DNA of 14,655 nucleotides from an uncultured Lachnospiraceae bacterium (GCA_947175285.1 CAMWMM010000059.1:1-14655), one strand, 5' to 3'. Positions 5,975 to 14,593 are shown, counted from the first letter of the stretch. Numbers and translations: made by a program. Notes: generated by a model not told the origin, from the letters alone.

Positions 5975-6221
5975 TTGGGAAAATGATAGAGCTATTATGT
6001 CTTATGAAGGAGTATCAAAAGTGGTAAACCAGGAAGCGTTGGAACAAATTGAGGAGCTGTTGCAAAAATACAAGTATAACTGGGGAAAAGAAGCAGAGTT
6101 AAATAATACAATTCCCGGCATGTCACAGGAGCAGCTTGTAGTTGTATTAGAACGTATAGCAGAGACTGGTGAAAGCGTTCTGGTTGGATGGAATAAATGT
6201 TTTTCACAGGGAAACAAATGA
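5958..6221 (+). CDS. Small hypothetical protein
   Basis: An 87-residue ORF without a recognised family. It is mixed helical (residues about 27-40 and 60-75), with the segments NDRAIMSYEG near the start and IPGMSQEQL followed by LERIAETGESVLVGW near the end; there is no signal peptide or membrane segment. The start is uncertain. GTG 5952 and ATG 5958 lie inside the toxin remnant, and ATG 5997 would give a 74-residue form; none has a well-spaced ribosome site. ATG 5958 is retained because the residues between 5958 and 5997 (GNWENDRAIM) look like protein. It may be co-transcribed with the antitoxin and ends 4 bases before a terminator hairpin. Confidence 0.5.
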   Translation: MCIKGNWENDRAIMSYEGVSKVVNQEALEQIEELLQKYKYNWGKEAELNNTIPGMSQEQLVVVLERIAETGESVLVGWNKCFSQGNK

Positions 6222-6225
6222 AAAA

Positions 6226-6249
6226 CCGGGGCGTCTTACCCCGGCTTTT
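6226..6249. terminator. Bidirectional terminator between convergent genes
   Basis: A perfect 6-bp stem CCGGGG / CCCCGG with loop CGTCTTA is flanked by AAAAA on the left and CTTTTA on the right. It can therefore terminate the plus-strand small gene (stop at 6221) and the minus-strand lipoprotein gene (stop at 6275). Confidence 0.8.
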
Positions 6250-6274
6250 ACTATAAAATTTCCGATTTCTTTTC

Positions 6275-6805
6275 TTACTCTGCGCTGAAGCTTGCTTCTG
6301 CAAGAACTGTTCCGTCGGGCGCACAATATCTGATACCGTAGGACACTGTTCCTTTTTCCGCACCGATTGCTTCATCCAGCATACCGGCAAGTGCTGAAAA
6401 TGTTGACGATACCGCATCCATGCCTTCCTGCAGCTGTGCTGCCGTATCATCCGTTACTTCTACGGAATCCTTCAAGGTAGCTATAAGGATAACCTCGTTG
6501 CCCTTTACCTCAATTTCCATTCCCATCTGGTCATTTTCCATTGCTGCAGCCTGATCTTTAAGCTGCTGTTCCGTAGTCGGATCCTCAGCCAAAAACTCCT
6601 CTAATGTCTTCTGACCGTTGCTCTCTGCCTTGTCAGCCGCATTGTCTTCAGTGGGAGCTTCGGGAGCCGTTGTCTCTGTAGAAGTTTCCTCTACCGCCGT
6701 ATCCGTACTCTTGGCTCCATCATTGGAACTGCCACAGGCTGTTACGGACATTGCAATTGTCAATAGTGTTGCACAAACAACTGTTTTTACTGTTTTTCTT
6801 TTCAT
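6275..6805 (-). CDS. Secreted lipoprotein, probably DUF4854 family
   Basis: A 176-residue protein starts MKRK, followed by a hydrophobic segment and the lipobox VTAC with Cys24, so it should be lipid-anchored on the outer face of the membrane. A low-complexity Ser/Thr/Glu/Ala-rich linker (about residues 25-60) leads into a small domain beginning near KTLEEFLAED. The C-terminal strand pattern KGTVSYGIRY then DGTVLAEASF fits the DUF4854 lipoproteins of Clostridia; that family call is from memory of its pattern and moderate only. ATG 6805 (minus strand) is chosen because GGAGGAG lies 6 bases before it; the longer frame from TTG 6823 contains that site. It is a single gene with its own strong promoter. 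Function is unknown. Confidence 0.82.
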   Translation of the reverse strand: MKRKTVKTVVCATLLTIAMSVTACGSSNDGAKSTDTAVEETSTETTAPEAPTEDNAADKAESNGQKTLEEFLAEDPTTEQQLKDQAAAMENDQMGMEIEVKGNEVILIATLKDSVEVTDDTAAQLQEGMDAVSSTFSALAGMLDEAIGAEKGTVSYGIRYCAPDGTVLAEASFSAE

Positions 6806-6859
6806 AACATTCTCCTCCGTCAATATTTTTTTCTGTCATATGTTATTGGACAAGAAACA

Positions 6860-6888
6860 ATTCTACTTCATTTATTTTTACTTGTCAA
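6860..6888 (-). promoter_or_regulatory. Promoter of the lipoprotein gene
   Basis: On the minus strand, a perfect TTGACA (6888-6883) and TAGAAT (6865-6860) are separated by 17 bases. It lies about 60 bases upstream of and divergent from the valS promoter. Confidence 0.8.
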
Positions 6889-6949
6889 CAGTAGAAATTG
6901 AGCTTTCATAGTTTTATTCACAAATTCTGAGCTAAAATATCCAGACATC

Positions 6950-6978
6950 TTGACAAATACTTCACAAATTACTATAGT
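6950..6978 (+). promoter_or_regulatory. Promoter of the valS T-box leader
   Basis: TTGACA at 6950-6955 and TATAGT at 6973-6978 are separated by 17 bases. The expected start is near 6985, just ahead of the T-box stem I. Confidence 0.8.
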
Positions 6979-6984
6979 AGAGAT

Positions 6985-7257
6985 AGTATGTGAAAAAAGG
7001 TAATGACAAAGAGGAGTACATGACGACCGCCGCCAGAGAGAACGGCTATTAGCTGAAAAGCCGTTTCGGAGAGGAATCGTGGAAGGTAGCTTTGGAACCG
7101 GAATGCCGAACAGGAAGTATCGACCGGTAAGCATTCCCGCCCTATCCCCGTTACAGGATAAGATTCTAAGATTATAAAGGGAATCATTGAGTGATAAACA
7201 AAGGTGGTACCGCGTGACATTACGCCCTTTGCTGACAGAGTCGGCAGAGGGCTTTTT
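6985..7257 (+). ncRNA. T-box riboswitch (tRNA-Val sensing) in the valS leader
   Basis: The T-box core AAGGTGGTACCGCG is at 7201-7214, with TGGT (7205-7208) to pair with the ACCA end of an uncharged tRNA. Stem I shows the conserved CCAGAGAG, then a hairpin with arms AACGGCT and AGCCGTT, and the specifier side GTGGAAGGTAGC in which GTA (7086-7088) is a valine codon. A 7-bp stem GGAATGC (7100-7106) / GCATTCC (7131-7137) fits stem II, and TATCC/GGATA near 7143-7167 fits stem III. Uncharged tRNA-Val should stabilise the antiterminator formed around the T-box, while charged tRNA lets the terminator at 7224-7257 form. The downstream gene is valS, which agrees with the GUA specifier. The exact specifier is inferred from position, not from a covariance model. 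Confidence 0.93.
7224..7257 (+). terminator. Conditional terminator of the T-box leader
   Basis: GCCCTTTGCTGAC (7224-7236) pairs with GTCGGCAGAGGGC (7240-7252) over 13 positions with two G-U pairs and a 3-base loop, followed by TTTTT. Its left arm overlaps the 3' side of the antiterminator (CGCCCTTTG), making the two structures mutually exclusive. Confidence 0.88.
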
Positions 7258-7312
7258 GTAGCGCAAGTCGTTAGACTTGGCGCGTGGGCAAAAGCAAAAA
7301 GGAGGACACAAC

Positions 7313-10009
7313 ATGAGCAAAGAACTTGCCAAAACCTACGACCCCAAAAGTATAGAAGACAAATTATATGAGAAATGGATGGAAAAGAAATATTTCCATG
7401 CCGAAGTGGATAAGACGAAAACCCCGTTTACCATCGTCATTCCCCCGCCGAACATTACAGGACAGCTTCATATGGGACATGCGCTTGACAATACGATGCA
7501 GGATATCCTGATTCGTTTTAAGAGAATGCAGGGATATAATGCGCTTTGGCAGCCGGGAACGGATCATGCCTCCATTGCAACGGAAGTAAAGATTATTGAG
7601 AAGTTAAAAGAAGAAGGCATTGAAAAAGAAGACCTCGGACGTGAAGGCTTTTTAGAGCGCGCGTGGGAATGGAAAAAAGAGTACGGCGGACGTATCATCG
7701 GCCAGTTAAAAAAGCTGGGTTCCTCCTGTGACTGGGACAGAGAACGTTTTACGATGGACGAGGGCTGCAACAGGGCGGTTACGGAAGTATTCTGTAAGAT
7801 GCATGAAAAAGGATGGATTTATAAGGGCAGCAGAATCATCAACTGGTGTCCGGTATGTAATACGTCCATTTCCGATGCGGAAGTAGAGTATGAAGAGCAG
7901 GCAGGTCATTTTTGGCATATCAAATATCCGCTCGTAGATGAAAACGGACAGCCGAGCAAAACGGAATTTCTGGAATTTGCAACGACACGTCCGGAGACAA
8001 TGTTAGGCGATACGGCGGTTGCGGTAAATCCGAAAGATGAAAGATATACGTATTTAAAAGGCAGACAGGTATGGCTTCCGATTGTGAATAAGCCGATTCC
8101 TGTTGTGGAAGACGAGTATGTTGATATGGAATTCGGAACAGGTGTTGTTAAGATTACGCCTGCCCATGACCCGAATGACTTTGAAGTCGGCAAACGCCAC
8201 AACCTGCCGGAAATCAATATAATGAACGATGATGCGACGATTAATGCAAACGGCGGTAAATATGAGGGATTAGACCGCTACGAGGCAAGAAAGCGTATTG
8301 TAGAAGAATTGGAAAAAGAAGGTCTTTTGGTAAAAATAGAAGACTATTCTCATAATGTAGGTACGCATGACCGCTGCGGCACGACAATCGAGCCGCTTAT
8401 CAAAAAACAGTGGTTTGTGAAAATGGACGAGTTAATCAAACCGGCTGTAGAAGCGGTAAAAAATGGCGATATCAAACTGATTCCGGAGCGGATGGATAAG
8501 ACTTATTATAACTGGACGGATAATATCAGAGACTGGTGTATCAGCCGTCAGTTATGGTGGGGACACAGGATTCCGGCATATTACTGCGATAAATGCGGTG
8601 AAATTGTAGTCGGAAGACAGATGCCTGACGTATGCCCGAAATGCGGTGACACACATTTCACACAGGATGAGGATACACTGGATACATGGTTTTCTTCAGC
8701 ACTCTGGCCGTTTTCCACATTGGGATGGCCGGATAAGACGGAGGATTTGGAATATTTCTATCCGACAGACGTGCTTGTTACCGGATACGACATTATCTTT
8801 TTCTGGGTTATCCGTATGATATTCTCTGGTTATGAGCAAATGAACGAAAAACCGTTCCGGACGGTTTTGTTCCATGGTCTTGTCAGGGATTCCCAAGGAC
8901 GAAAAATGAGTAAATCTTTGGGGAACGGTATTGACCCGTTGGAGATTATAGAAAAATACGGTGCGGATGCCCTGCGTCTTACATTAATTACAGGCAATGC
9001 GCCGGGTAATGATATGCGTTTCTACTATGAAAGAGTGGAAGCAAGCCGTAACTTTGCCAATAAAGTATGGAATGCCGCCCGTTTTATCATGATGAATATG
9101 GAGCAGGCAAAGGAAAAAACCGGCGCATGCGGCTGGGAATGTTCATATGATAACATTAAGAAGATGTTAGAGCCTGCCGATAAATGGATTTTGTCGAAGC
9201 TGAATACTCTGGTTCAGGATGTTACGGACAATATGGAGCATTTTGAACTTGGTATTGCAGTACAGAAAGTTTATGATTTTATATGGGATGAATTTTGCGA
9301 CTGGTATATTGAGATGGTTAAACCTCGTCTTTATAGTAAAGAAGAGGCAGAGGCGGACGGTAAAAATGCCGCATTGTGGACGCTTAAGAATGTTTTGTTA
9401 GAGGCATTAAAGCTTCTGCATCCTTATATGCCGTTTATTACGGAGGAAATTTTCTGCACCATGCAGACAGAAGAAGAGTCCGTTATGATTTCTTCTTGGC
9501 CTGTTTTCAGAGAGGAAAGACAGTTTGCAAAAGAGGAGGCGGCGATTGAGCTTATGAAAGAGGCTGTACGCGGTATCCGAAATGTGCGTACACAGATGAA
9601 TGTTGCGCCGGGCAGAAAAGCGGCGGTCTTCGTAGTGAGTGAAAAAGAGGATGTACGGCGTACTTTTTCCGATGGTAAGCTGTTCTTTACTTCTTTAGCC
9701 GGAGCAAGCGATGTGACGATACAGGAAGACAGGCAGGGCATCGCGGATGATGCGGTTTCCGTTGTGATTCCGAATGCGGTACTCTACATTCCTTTTGCGG
9801 AACTTGTAGACATTAAGCAGGAAATTGAGCGCCTGGAGAAAGAAAAGAAGCGCTTGGAGGGCGAACTTGCGCGTGTAAACGGAATGCTGCACAATGAAAA
9901 ATTCATGTCGAAAGCGCCTGAATCGAAAGTTGCAGAGGAACGGGCCAAACTGGAAAAATATACACAAATGATGGAACAGGTAAAAATTCGTCTGGAACAA
10001 TTGCAATAA
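7313..10009 (+). CDS. valS: Valine--tRNA ligase
   Basis: An 898-residue class I aminoacyl-tRNA synthetase that charges tRNA-Val with valine in the cytoplasm. Visible in order are [14 protein letters not shown], with the HIGH-type motif HMGH at residues 53-56, and the editing (CP1) domain with [17 protein letters not shown] from residue 224 and [19 protein letters not shown]. Then come a CxxC...CxxC zinc knuckle (Cys425, 428, 441, 444), KMSKS at 531-535, the anticodon-binding helical domain, and a C-terminal ValRS coiled coil (about residues 828-898). Length is normal for bacterial ValRS with its C-terminal arm. ATG 7313 has GGAGGA 6 bases upstream; the TTG at 7277 lies in the leader just past the T-box terminator. 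Expression is controlled by the T-box leader. A 48-base gap separates it from the next gene. Confidence 0.98.
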   Translation: MSKELAKTYDPKSIEDKLYEKWMEKKYFHAEVDKTKTPFTIVIPPPNITGQLHMGHALDNTMQDILIRFKRMQGYNALWQPGTDHASIATEVKIIEKLKEEGIEKEDLGREGFLERAWEWKKEYGGRIIGQLKKLGSSCDWDRERFTMDEGCNRAVTEVFCKMHEKGWIYKGSRIINWCPVCNTSISDAEVEYEEQAGHFWHIKYPLVDENGQPSKTEFLEFATTRPETMLGDTAVAVNPKDERYTYLKGRQVWLPIVNKPIPVVEDEYVDMEFGTGVVKITPAHDPNDFEVGKRHNLPEINIMNDDATINANGGKYEGLDRYEARKRIVEELEKEGLLVKIEDYSHNVGTHDRCGTTIEPLIKKQWFVKMDELIKPAVEAVKNGDIKLIPERMDKTYYNWTDNIRDWCISRQLWWGHRIPAYYCDKCGEIVVGRQMPDVCPKCGDTHFTQDEDTLDTWFSSALWPFSTLGWPDKTEDLEYFYPTDVLVTGYDIIFFWVIRMIFSGYEQMNEKPFRTVLFHGLVRDSQGRKMSKSLGNGIDPLEIIEKYGADALRLTLITGNAPGNDMRFYYERVEASRNFANKVWNAARFIMMNMEQAKEKTGACGWECSYDNIKKMLEPADKWILSKLNTLVQDVTDNMEHFELGIAVQKVYDFIWDEFCDWYIEMVKPRLYSKEEAEADGKNAALWTLKNVLLEALKLLHPYMPFITEEIFCTMQTEEESVMISSWPVFREERQFAKEEAAIELMKEAVRGIRNVRTQMNVAPGRKAAVFVVSEKEDVRRTFSDGKLFFTSLAGASDVTIQEDRQGIADDAVSVVIPNAVLYIPFAELVDIKQEIERLEKEKKRLEGELARVNGMLHNEKFMSKAPESKVAEERAKLEKYTQMMEQVKIRLEQLQ

Positions 10010-10029
10010 AAGATTTTTTGGTATAGAAT
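10001..10029 (+). promoter_or_regulatory. Candidate promoter for the FapA-like gene
   Basis: TTGCAA (10001-10006) and TAGAAT (10024-10029) are 17 bases apart, with the -35 in the last codons of valS. No terminator is visible after valS, so read-through from valS is also possible. Confidence 0.4.
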
Positions 10030-10057
10030 ATAAATAGAGGTATTAGGAGGTGAGTCT

Positions 10058-11569
10058 GTGAGTACACAATTTTCTTCGGAACAATTGGATAGATTGAAAG
10101 CTGCTATGGCGAAACTGCAGGAGGCGGTAGAGCCTGAATTTGCCGTACCCGAAGAAATGGATGTGGAAATTCAGGAAGAGGAAAGCATCTTAACCAAAGG
10201 CACTTATTTGAAAGTGGATGAGGATGAGATGGCGGCGTGGCTCTATTTGATGCCTCCGGAACCTGAGGTGGAATACCGGAAACAGGATTTGATTGATTAC
10301 CTGAATCAGAAAGGTGTGGTCGAGGGGTTACATCAATCGAATCTTTCGGCAATTATCAAAAAGAAAGTCTATAACAGGGAGATTTTAGTTGCCAAAGGAC
10401 GGGAAATACAGGACGGCAAAGACGGTTATTTTGAGTATTTGTTCACACCGGAGGAATACGGTGTGCCGAAAATCAGGGAAGACGGTTCTGTTGATTATAC
10501 AAATATGAGCGCCCTGCAGAATGTCAAGGCAGGGGATAAAGTAGCGGTTTATCATCCGGCGATACAGTCGGTAGACGGTTGTACCGTACTTGGGAATGTC
10601 ATGCCGGGAAAACTGTATCATGATTTACCCCCGATGCGCGGAAAGGGCATCCGACGGGAGGATGAGGCTTATTATGCACAGTCCGATGGTAAAATTGAAG
10701 TCAAGGACGGTAAGATTGATATTCAGAACGTGCATGAAATTTCCGGCGATGTCGATATGATTATCGGTAAGGTGGAGTTTTTCGGCGATATTATTATTTA
10801 TGGAAATGTAGAAGAAGGCGTTACGATACGTGCCGGCAGAAATATTGAAATTCACGGTTCCACAAGTCTTGCCAATTTGTATGCGGGCGGTGATATTATT
10901 TTATCCCGTGGTATTCAGGGCGGCAATAGAGCGAAAGTATCGGCAAGAGGCAGTGTGTTTGCGGATTTCATCGAGCATACAAGTATAGAAGCAGGAGGCT
11001 CGGTGCAGGCAAATATCATTATGAATTCCAATATCAATGCGAAAGATAAAGTTATTGCAACAGGTAAAAAAGGTGCGATTATCGGCGGCTATATCAATGC
11101 GATTAAAGGTGTGGAAGCGACCAATGCAGGGAATGTTGCGGAACTTAAGACGATTATCCACTGCGGTTATGAAGCGCAGACGCATGAACAGTTACTGAAC
11201 ATCAGACGGCAGGAAACAGACCTTAAAGCCAAGATTGCGGAATTGGTTGATTCGATGACAGAGGCTCTCCGTGAGAAACGTATGAAAGGCGCGCAGACAC
11301 CTGAGGCGACTGAAAAGAAGCTTTTAGGATGGAATAAAATGAAAGACCAGTATTTCGCCCAGCTTGATAAAATTGAAGCTGAACGTAAGGAACTGGAAGA
11401 GATGGTAGAGCAGAGTAAAGGCTCGGAAATTAAGATAGACGGCAATGTCTACCGCGGCGTTGTTATCTGTGTGAATGCGGAACAGATGATGATTGAGCGT
11501 AATACCTGTTTTATGAAATACAATGCCGATAGAGGAGTGATAGAAAGCAGTGTCATCATTCATAACTGA
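10058..11569 (+). CDS. FapA family protein (DUF342)
   Basis: A 503-residue protein with the DUF342 architecture. An N-terminal domain (to about residue 200, including AGDKVAVYHPAI) leads to the core beginning VLGNVMPGKLYHDLPP. A parallel beta-helix follows, with short repeating strands (SGDVDMIIGKVEF, GDIIIYGNVEEGV, AGRNIEIHGS, AGGDIILSRGI, ARGSVFADFI). The C-terminal region from about 385 to 460 is a charged coiled coil, then a closing strand region. There is no signal peptide or membrane segment. The family is named after the flagellar assembly protein A of Vibrio, but many clostridial members are not in flagellar operons and their role is unclear; polymer-forming or surface-associated scaffolding has been suggested. 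GTG 10058 has AGGAGG 7 bases upstream. The 3' end overlaps folC by 20 bases, which suggests co-translation. Confidence 0.88.
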   Translation: MSTQFSSEQLDRLKAAMAKLQEAVEPEFAVPEEMDVEIQEEESILTKGTYLKVDEDEMAAWLYLMPPEPEVEYRKQDLIDYLNQKGVVEGLHQSNLSAIIKKKVYNREILVAKGREIQDGKDGYFEYLFTPEEYGVPKIREDGSVDYTNMSALQNVKAGDKVAVYHPAIQSVDGCTVLGNVMPGKLYHDLPPMRGKGIRREDEAYYAQSDGKIEVKDGKIDIQNVHEISGDVDMIIGKVEFFGDIIIYGNVEEGVTIRAGRNIEIHGSTSLANLYAGGDIILSRGIQGGNRAKVSARGSVFADFIEHTSIEAGGSVQANIIMNSNINAKDKVIATGKKGAIIGGYINAIKGVEATNAGNVAELKTIIHCGYEAQTHEQLLNIRRQETDLKAKIAELVDSMTEALREKRMKGAQTPEATEKKLLGWNKMKDQYFAQLDKIEAERKELEEMVEQSKGSEIKIDGNVYRGVVICVNAEQMMIERNTCFMKYNADRGVIESSVIIHN

Positions 11570-12893
11570 TAACGTAGAGACATATGAAGCTGCAAAACAG
11601 TATATCATGGAGCTTCCCAAATTTACGCAAAAAAACAGTATGGAGCATACAAGATGCTTCTTAAAACATATCCGGTCTTCGGAAGATTTGGATAAAGTCA
11701 GAGTGATTCACGTAGCAGGCACAAACGGAAAAGGTTCCGTTTGTGCTTATTTACATTCCGTTTTGCAGGAGGCGGGATTTTCAAGCGGTATGTTCACATC
11801 GCCTCATCTGGTATCAATACGGGAGCGGTTTCTTATCAATGGGCAGATGGTTTCCAAAGAAGACTTTTTATGGGCTTTTTTACAGGTTGCAGAAAAAATA
11901 CGCCATCTGCCAAAAGAATTGGAGCAAACGGATTACCATCCCTCTTTTTTTGAATATCTTTTTTTTATGGCAGTTGTACTTTTTATAAAATATCGTGTAC
12001 AATATATGATATTGGAGACCGGACTGGGCGGCAGGCTGGATGCGACGAACGCTATTGACAAGAAAGATGTTTGCGTTATTACGTCAATTGGTTATGATCA
12101 CATGGAATATCTCGGAGAAACACTGCCGGAAATTGCAGCGGAAAAAGCAGGTATTTTTCGGGGGAATGTTCCGGTTGTTTATTTTGAAAAAGAAAAATGC
12201 GTATCTGAAGTATTGGAAAAATATGCGGATTTTGTAGGAACAAAGGCATTTCCGGTATCATTTCGGGCGATAAAAGAAATAAATAGTCATGATAAAACTA
12301 TTGATTTTTCTCTCCAATCAAATTATTATGGTTATATTAGGTTACGTGTGCCTACAATAGCAACGTATCAGATAGAAAATGCTTCTCTTGCGGTTGCGGC
12401 GTTAGCGCAGCTTCCTGACAGGGAGTCCATTTCTGTTAAGCAGATACAAAACGGCATCGAAAAGATGCACTGGGAAGCCAGGATGGAAGAGATAATGCCA
12501 TCTGTCTATCTTGACGGCGCACATAATACCGATGGCATACAGGCATTTTTACAGACAGTGCGACAGGATGGCTGTCAGGGAAAGCGTTTTTTACTCTTTT
12601 CCATGGTGAAAGAAAAACAGTACAGGGACGTTATGGATATGCTTGCAGCGTCCGGTCTGTTTAAAGTAGTAGGCGTAGTGGCAATACTGGATAAGAGAGC
12701 TTTGCCGTTACAGGAGTTAGCAGATTATTTCGGACAATATACCGAATTACAGATACGAACATATGACAGATTGGAAAGTGCCGTGCAGGATATGGCTACA
12801 AGCCGTAAAGCGGAAGACAGAGTGTATATTGTCGGTTCATTATATTTGGCGGGCGAAGTGAAAGCCCTTTTAAGGAGGCACTTAAATGATTAA
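11550..12893 (+). CDS. folC: Bifunctional folylpolyglutamate synthase / dihydrofolate synthase
   Basis: A 447-residue enzyme of the Mur-ligase-like family that adds glutamate to dihydropteroate or to folates using ATP. The P-loop HVAGTNGKGS (GTNGKGS at 57-63) is intact, as are TSPHLVSIRERF, ETGLGGRLDATNA (from residue 156), TSIGYDHMEYLG, AAEKAGIF and the C-terminal-domain motif DGAHNTDG (322-329). Length is normal. It starts at GTG 11550 inside the FapA-like gene, with GAGGAGTG at 11532-11539 about 10 bases upstream. Its end overlaps the small ORF at 12886 by 8 bases, so it sits in a translationally coupled run. Whether it has both activities or only the polyglutamylating one cannot be read from sequence. 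Confidence 0.95.
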   Translation: MSSFITDNVETYEAAKQYIMELPKFTQKNSMEHTRCFLKHIRSSEDLDKVRVIHVAGTNGKGSVCAYLHSVLQEAGFSSGMFTSPHLVSIRERFLINGQMVSKEDFLWAFLQVAEKIRHLPKELEQTDYHPSFFEYLFFMAVVLFIKYRVQYMILETGLGGRLDATNAIDKKDVCVITSIGYDHMEYLGETLPEIAAEKAGIFRGNVPVVYFEKEKCVSEVLEKYADFVGTKAFPVSFRAIKEINSHDKTIDFSLQSNYYGYIRLRVPTIATYQIENASLAVAALAQLPDRESISVKQIQNGIEKMHWEARMEEIMPSVYLDGAHNTDGIQAFLQTVRQDGCQGKRFLLFSMVKEKQYRDVMDMLAASGLFKVVGVVAILDKRALPLQELADYFGQYTELQIRTYDRLESAVQDMATSRKAEDRVYIVGSLYLAGEVKALLRRHLND

Positions 12894-13032
12894 TTTTGAA
12901 GAAGAGTTGAGGAAGTTTCATCCAAGTCTTGAAGTGGAAGACGCGGAAGAAGCGATTTATAATCAGGATATGACAGATATGGCAGATTTAATGGTAAAAG
13001 TGGTAAAGGAATCGAAGTCGGCAAAAGAGTAA
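12886..13032 (+). CDS. Small acidic protein (48 residues), translationally coupled to folC
   Basis: ATG 12886 overlaps the last 8 bases of folC and has a near-perfect AAGGAGG (12872-12878) 7 bases upstream. The 48-residue product is acidic and helical: it starts MINFEEEL, continues SLEVEDAEEAIYNQDMTD, and ends in a basic KESKSAKE tail. There is no signal or membrane segment and no recognised family. The strong ribosome site, coupling overlap and coding-like composition support a real gene. It lies in the same run as folC and the zinc-ribbon/TPR gene, 42 bases ahead of the latter. Confidence 0.7.
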   Translation: MINFEEELRKFHPSLEVEDAEEAIYNQDMTDMADLMVKVVKESKSAKE

Positions 13033-13074
13033 CGAAACTCGTGGGTGAAGAAAGGAACAGGGACAAAATAACAG

Positions 13075-14490
13075 ATGAAATGTTACAATTGCGGATGTGA
13101 CTTGACCGGACACGATTTTTGTACCGGCTGCGGTGCCGATGTATCCCTTTACAAGAAGATTATATATATATCCAACCGGTTTTATAATGACGGATTGGAG
13201 AAGGCGAATGTCAGGGATTTAACCGGCGCTATTTCAAGTCTGCGTCAGAGTTTAAAATTTGATAAAAATAATGTAGAAGCAAGAAATTTATTGGGATTGG
13301 TTTATTTCGAGACCGGAGAAGTGGTAGCTGCACTCAGTGAATGGGTTATCAGTAAGAATCTGCGGCCGAAGAAAAATATAGCAGATGACTATATCGGCAT
13401 GATTCAGACCAATCCGACAAGACTTGACACCATCAATCAAACGATTAAAAAGTACAATCAGGCGCTGACCTATTGTAATCAGGACAGTTCGGATCTTGCG
13501 ATTATACAGTTAAAAAAGGTGCTGTCTCTCAATCCGAAGTTTATTCGGGCGCATCAGTTACTGGCGCTTTTGTATATTAACGATGAAGAGTGGGAGAAGG
13601 CAAAACGGGAACTGGTAAAATGCATCCAGATTGATACGAATAATACGGTGACATTGCGCTATATGAAAGAAGTAGATGAAATGCTGCTTCCGGAAGAGGG
13701 CGTCAAGACAAATAATAAGAAGAAAAAACGAGCGGAAGGCGTTGTGAAATACCAGAGCGGCAACGAGACTATCATTCAGCCGGTGAATATAAAAGAAGGC
13801 AAAGGAGTAAGCTCCTTATTGAATTTGGGAGTCGGTCTTCTTATCGGTATCGCGATTGCCGTATTCCTGATTCTTCCTGCGAGGATTTCAACAGAAAAAG
13901 CAGGCATTAATGAGAACCTGCGTATTGTCAGCGAACAGTCGGATGCCAAGAGCGCAACTATTGATGAGTTAGAGCAGCAGGTAAAGGAATTACAGGAAAC
14001 GAACAGTTCATTAACGCAGGATTTGGATGCTTATATGGGAAAGGATAATAATCTTCCGGTTTATGACCTTTTGCTTGAAGCAGCGGACGCTTATATGACG
14101 GATCCGTCGAATGTCATCACCGTTGCCGATTATCTTGAAGAAATCAAAGTGTTATCGGAAGAGTCGGAGGAAGAATATTCCGGCGCTTATGATAAATTAT
14201 ACAATACCATTCTTGCCCTGATAGGGCCGGAAGCCGCAAAGGCTTATTTTGATGCGGGATCTGACTCATATAAAGCGGAGAATTATCAGGAGGCGATTCC
14301 GAATCTGGAGCGGGCGTACCAGTATGATGCGTCGAATGGAGAAGCAATTTATTATCTGGCGAATTCCTATAACAGCGTAGGACGCAAAGAGGATGCCATA
14401 GAGGCATATAAGCTGGTAATTGAATTCTTCCCCGGAACGGTGAAGGCATCAAAATCGGCAACATTTCTTGCCGAATTGGAAGCGCAATAG
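13075..14490 (+). CDS. Zinc-ribbon and TPR-repeat membrane protein
   Basis: A 471-residue protein starts with a small zinc ribbon (Cys3, Cys6, Cys16, Cys19 in CxxC-CxxC form). TPR-like helical pairs follow at about residues 35-100 and 138-190, with the typical A-x-x-x-L-x-x-A-L-x-x-x-P spacing (LKKVLSLNPKF, KRELVKCIQIDTNN). A lysine-rich stretch (214-219) precedes one membrane helix at about 247-269. Beyond it lie a coiled coil (277-318) and a C-terminal pair of TPRs (from about 388, including NYQEAIPNLERAYQYDASNGEA). The layout suggests a cytoplasmic N-terminal half and an extracytoplasmic C-terminal TPR half, a scaffold rather than an enzyme. The ribosome site is weak (AGGGA at 13059-13063). 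The gene ends just before a terminator. Partner and function are unknown. Confidence 0.82.
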   Translation: MKCYNCGCDLTGHDFCTGCGADVSLYKKIIYISNRFYNDGLEKANVRDLTGAISSLRQSLKFDKNNVEARNLLGLVYFETGEVVAALSEWVISKNLRPKKNIADDYIGMIQTNPTRLDTINQTIKKYNQALTYCNQDSSDLAIIQLKKVLSLNPKFIRAHQLLALLYINDEEWEKAKRELVKCIQIDTNNTVTLRYMKEVDEMLLPEEGVKTNNKKKKRAEGVVKYQSGNETIIQPVNIKEGKGVSSLLNLGVGLLIGIAIAVFLILPARISTEKAGINENLRIVSEQSDAKSATIDELEQQVKELQETNSSLTQDLDAYMGKDNNLPVYDLLLEAADAYMTDPSNVITVADYLEEIKVLSEESEEEYSGAYDKLYNTILALIGPEAAKAYFDAGSDSYKAENYQEAIPNLERAYQYDASNGEAIYYLANSYNSVGRKEDAIEAYKLVIEFFPGTVKASKSATFLAELEAQ

Positions 14491-14523
14491 AAAAACAAAT
14501 AAAATGAAAATGATTAGTATACA

Positions 14524-14556
14524 AAAGAGAACAGGGAAACTCCTTGTTCTCTTTTT
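14524..14556 (+). terminator. Rho-independent terminator after the TPR gene
   Basis: A 14-position stem AAAGAGAACAGGGA (14524-14537) / TCCTTGTTCTCTTT (14541-14554), with one G-U pair and the loop AAC, is followed by T residues. It closes the FapA-like/folC/TPR run. Confidence 0.9.
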
Positions 14557-14593
14557 GCGTAAAAGCAAATTATTTTAACGAAAGGGGAAAACA

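Noticed and set aside
5995..6450. A 151-codon minus-strand ORF opposite the small hypothetical gene and lipoprotein 3' end
   Set aside because: It runs through the bidirectional terminator and has cysteine/proline-rich shadow composition with no ribosome site.
6618..6911. A 97-codon plus-strand ORF opposite the lipoprotein N-terminus
   Set aside because: It is the antisense of the signal peptide and promoter region of the lipoprotein gene and has no ribosome site.
7277..7312. TTG 7277 as valS start
   Set aside because: It sits between the T-box terminator and the strong ribosome site that serves ATG 7313; the extra residues are not part of ValRS.
9219..10006. Several ORFs of 60-105 codons on both strands within the valS 3' region
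   Set aside because: All overlap the conserved ValRS anticodon-binding and coiled-coil regions in other frames and lack start signals.
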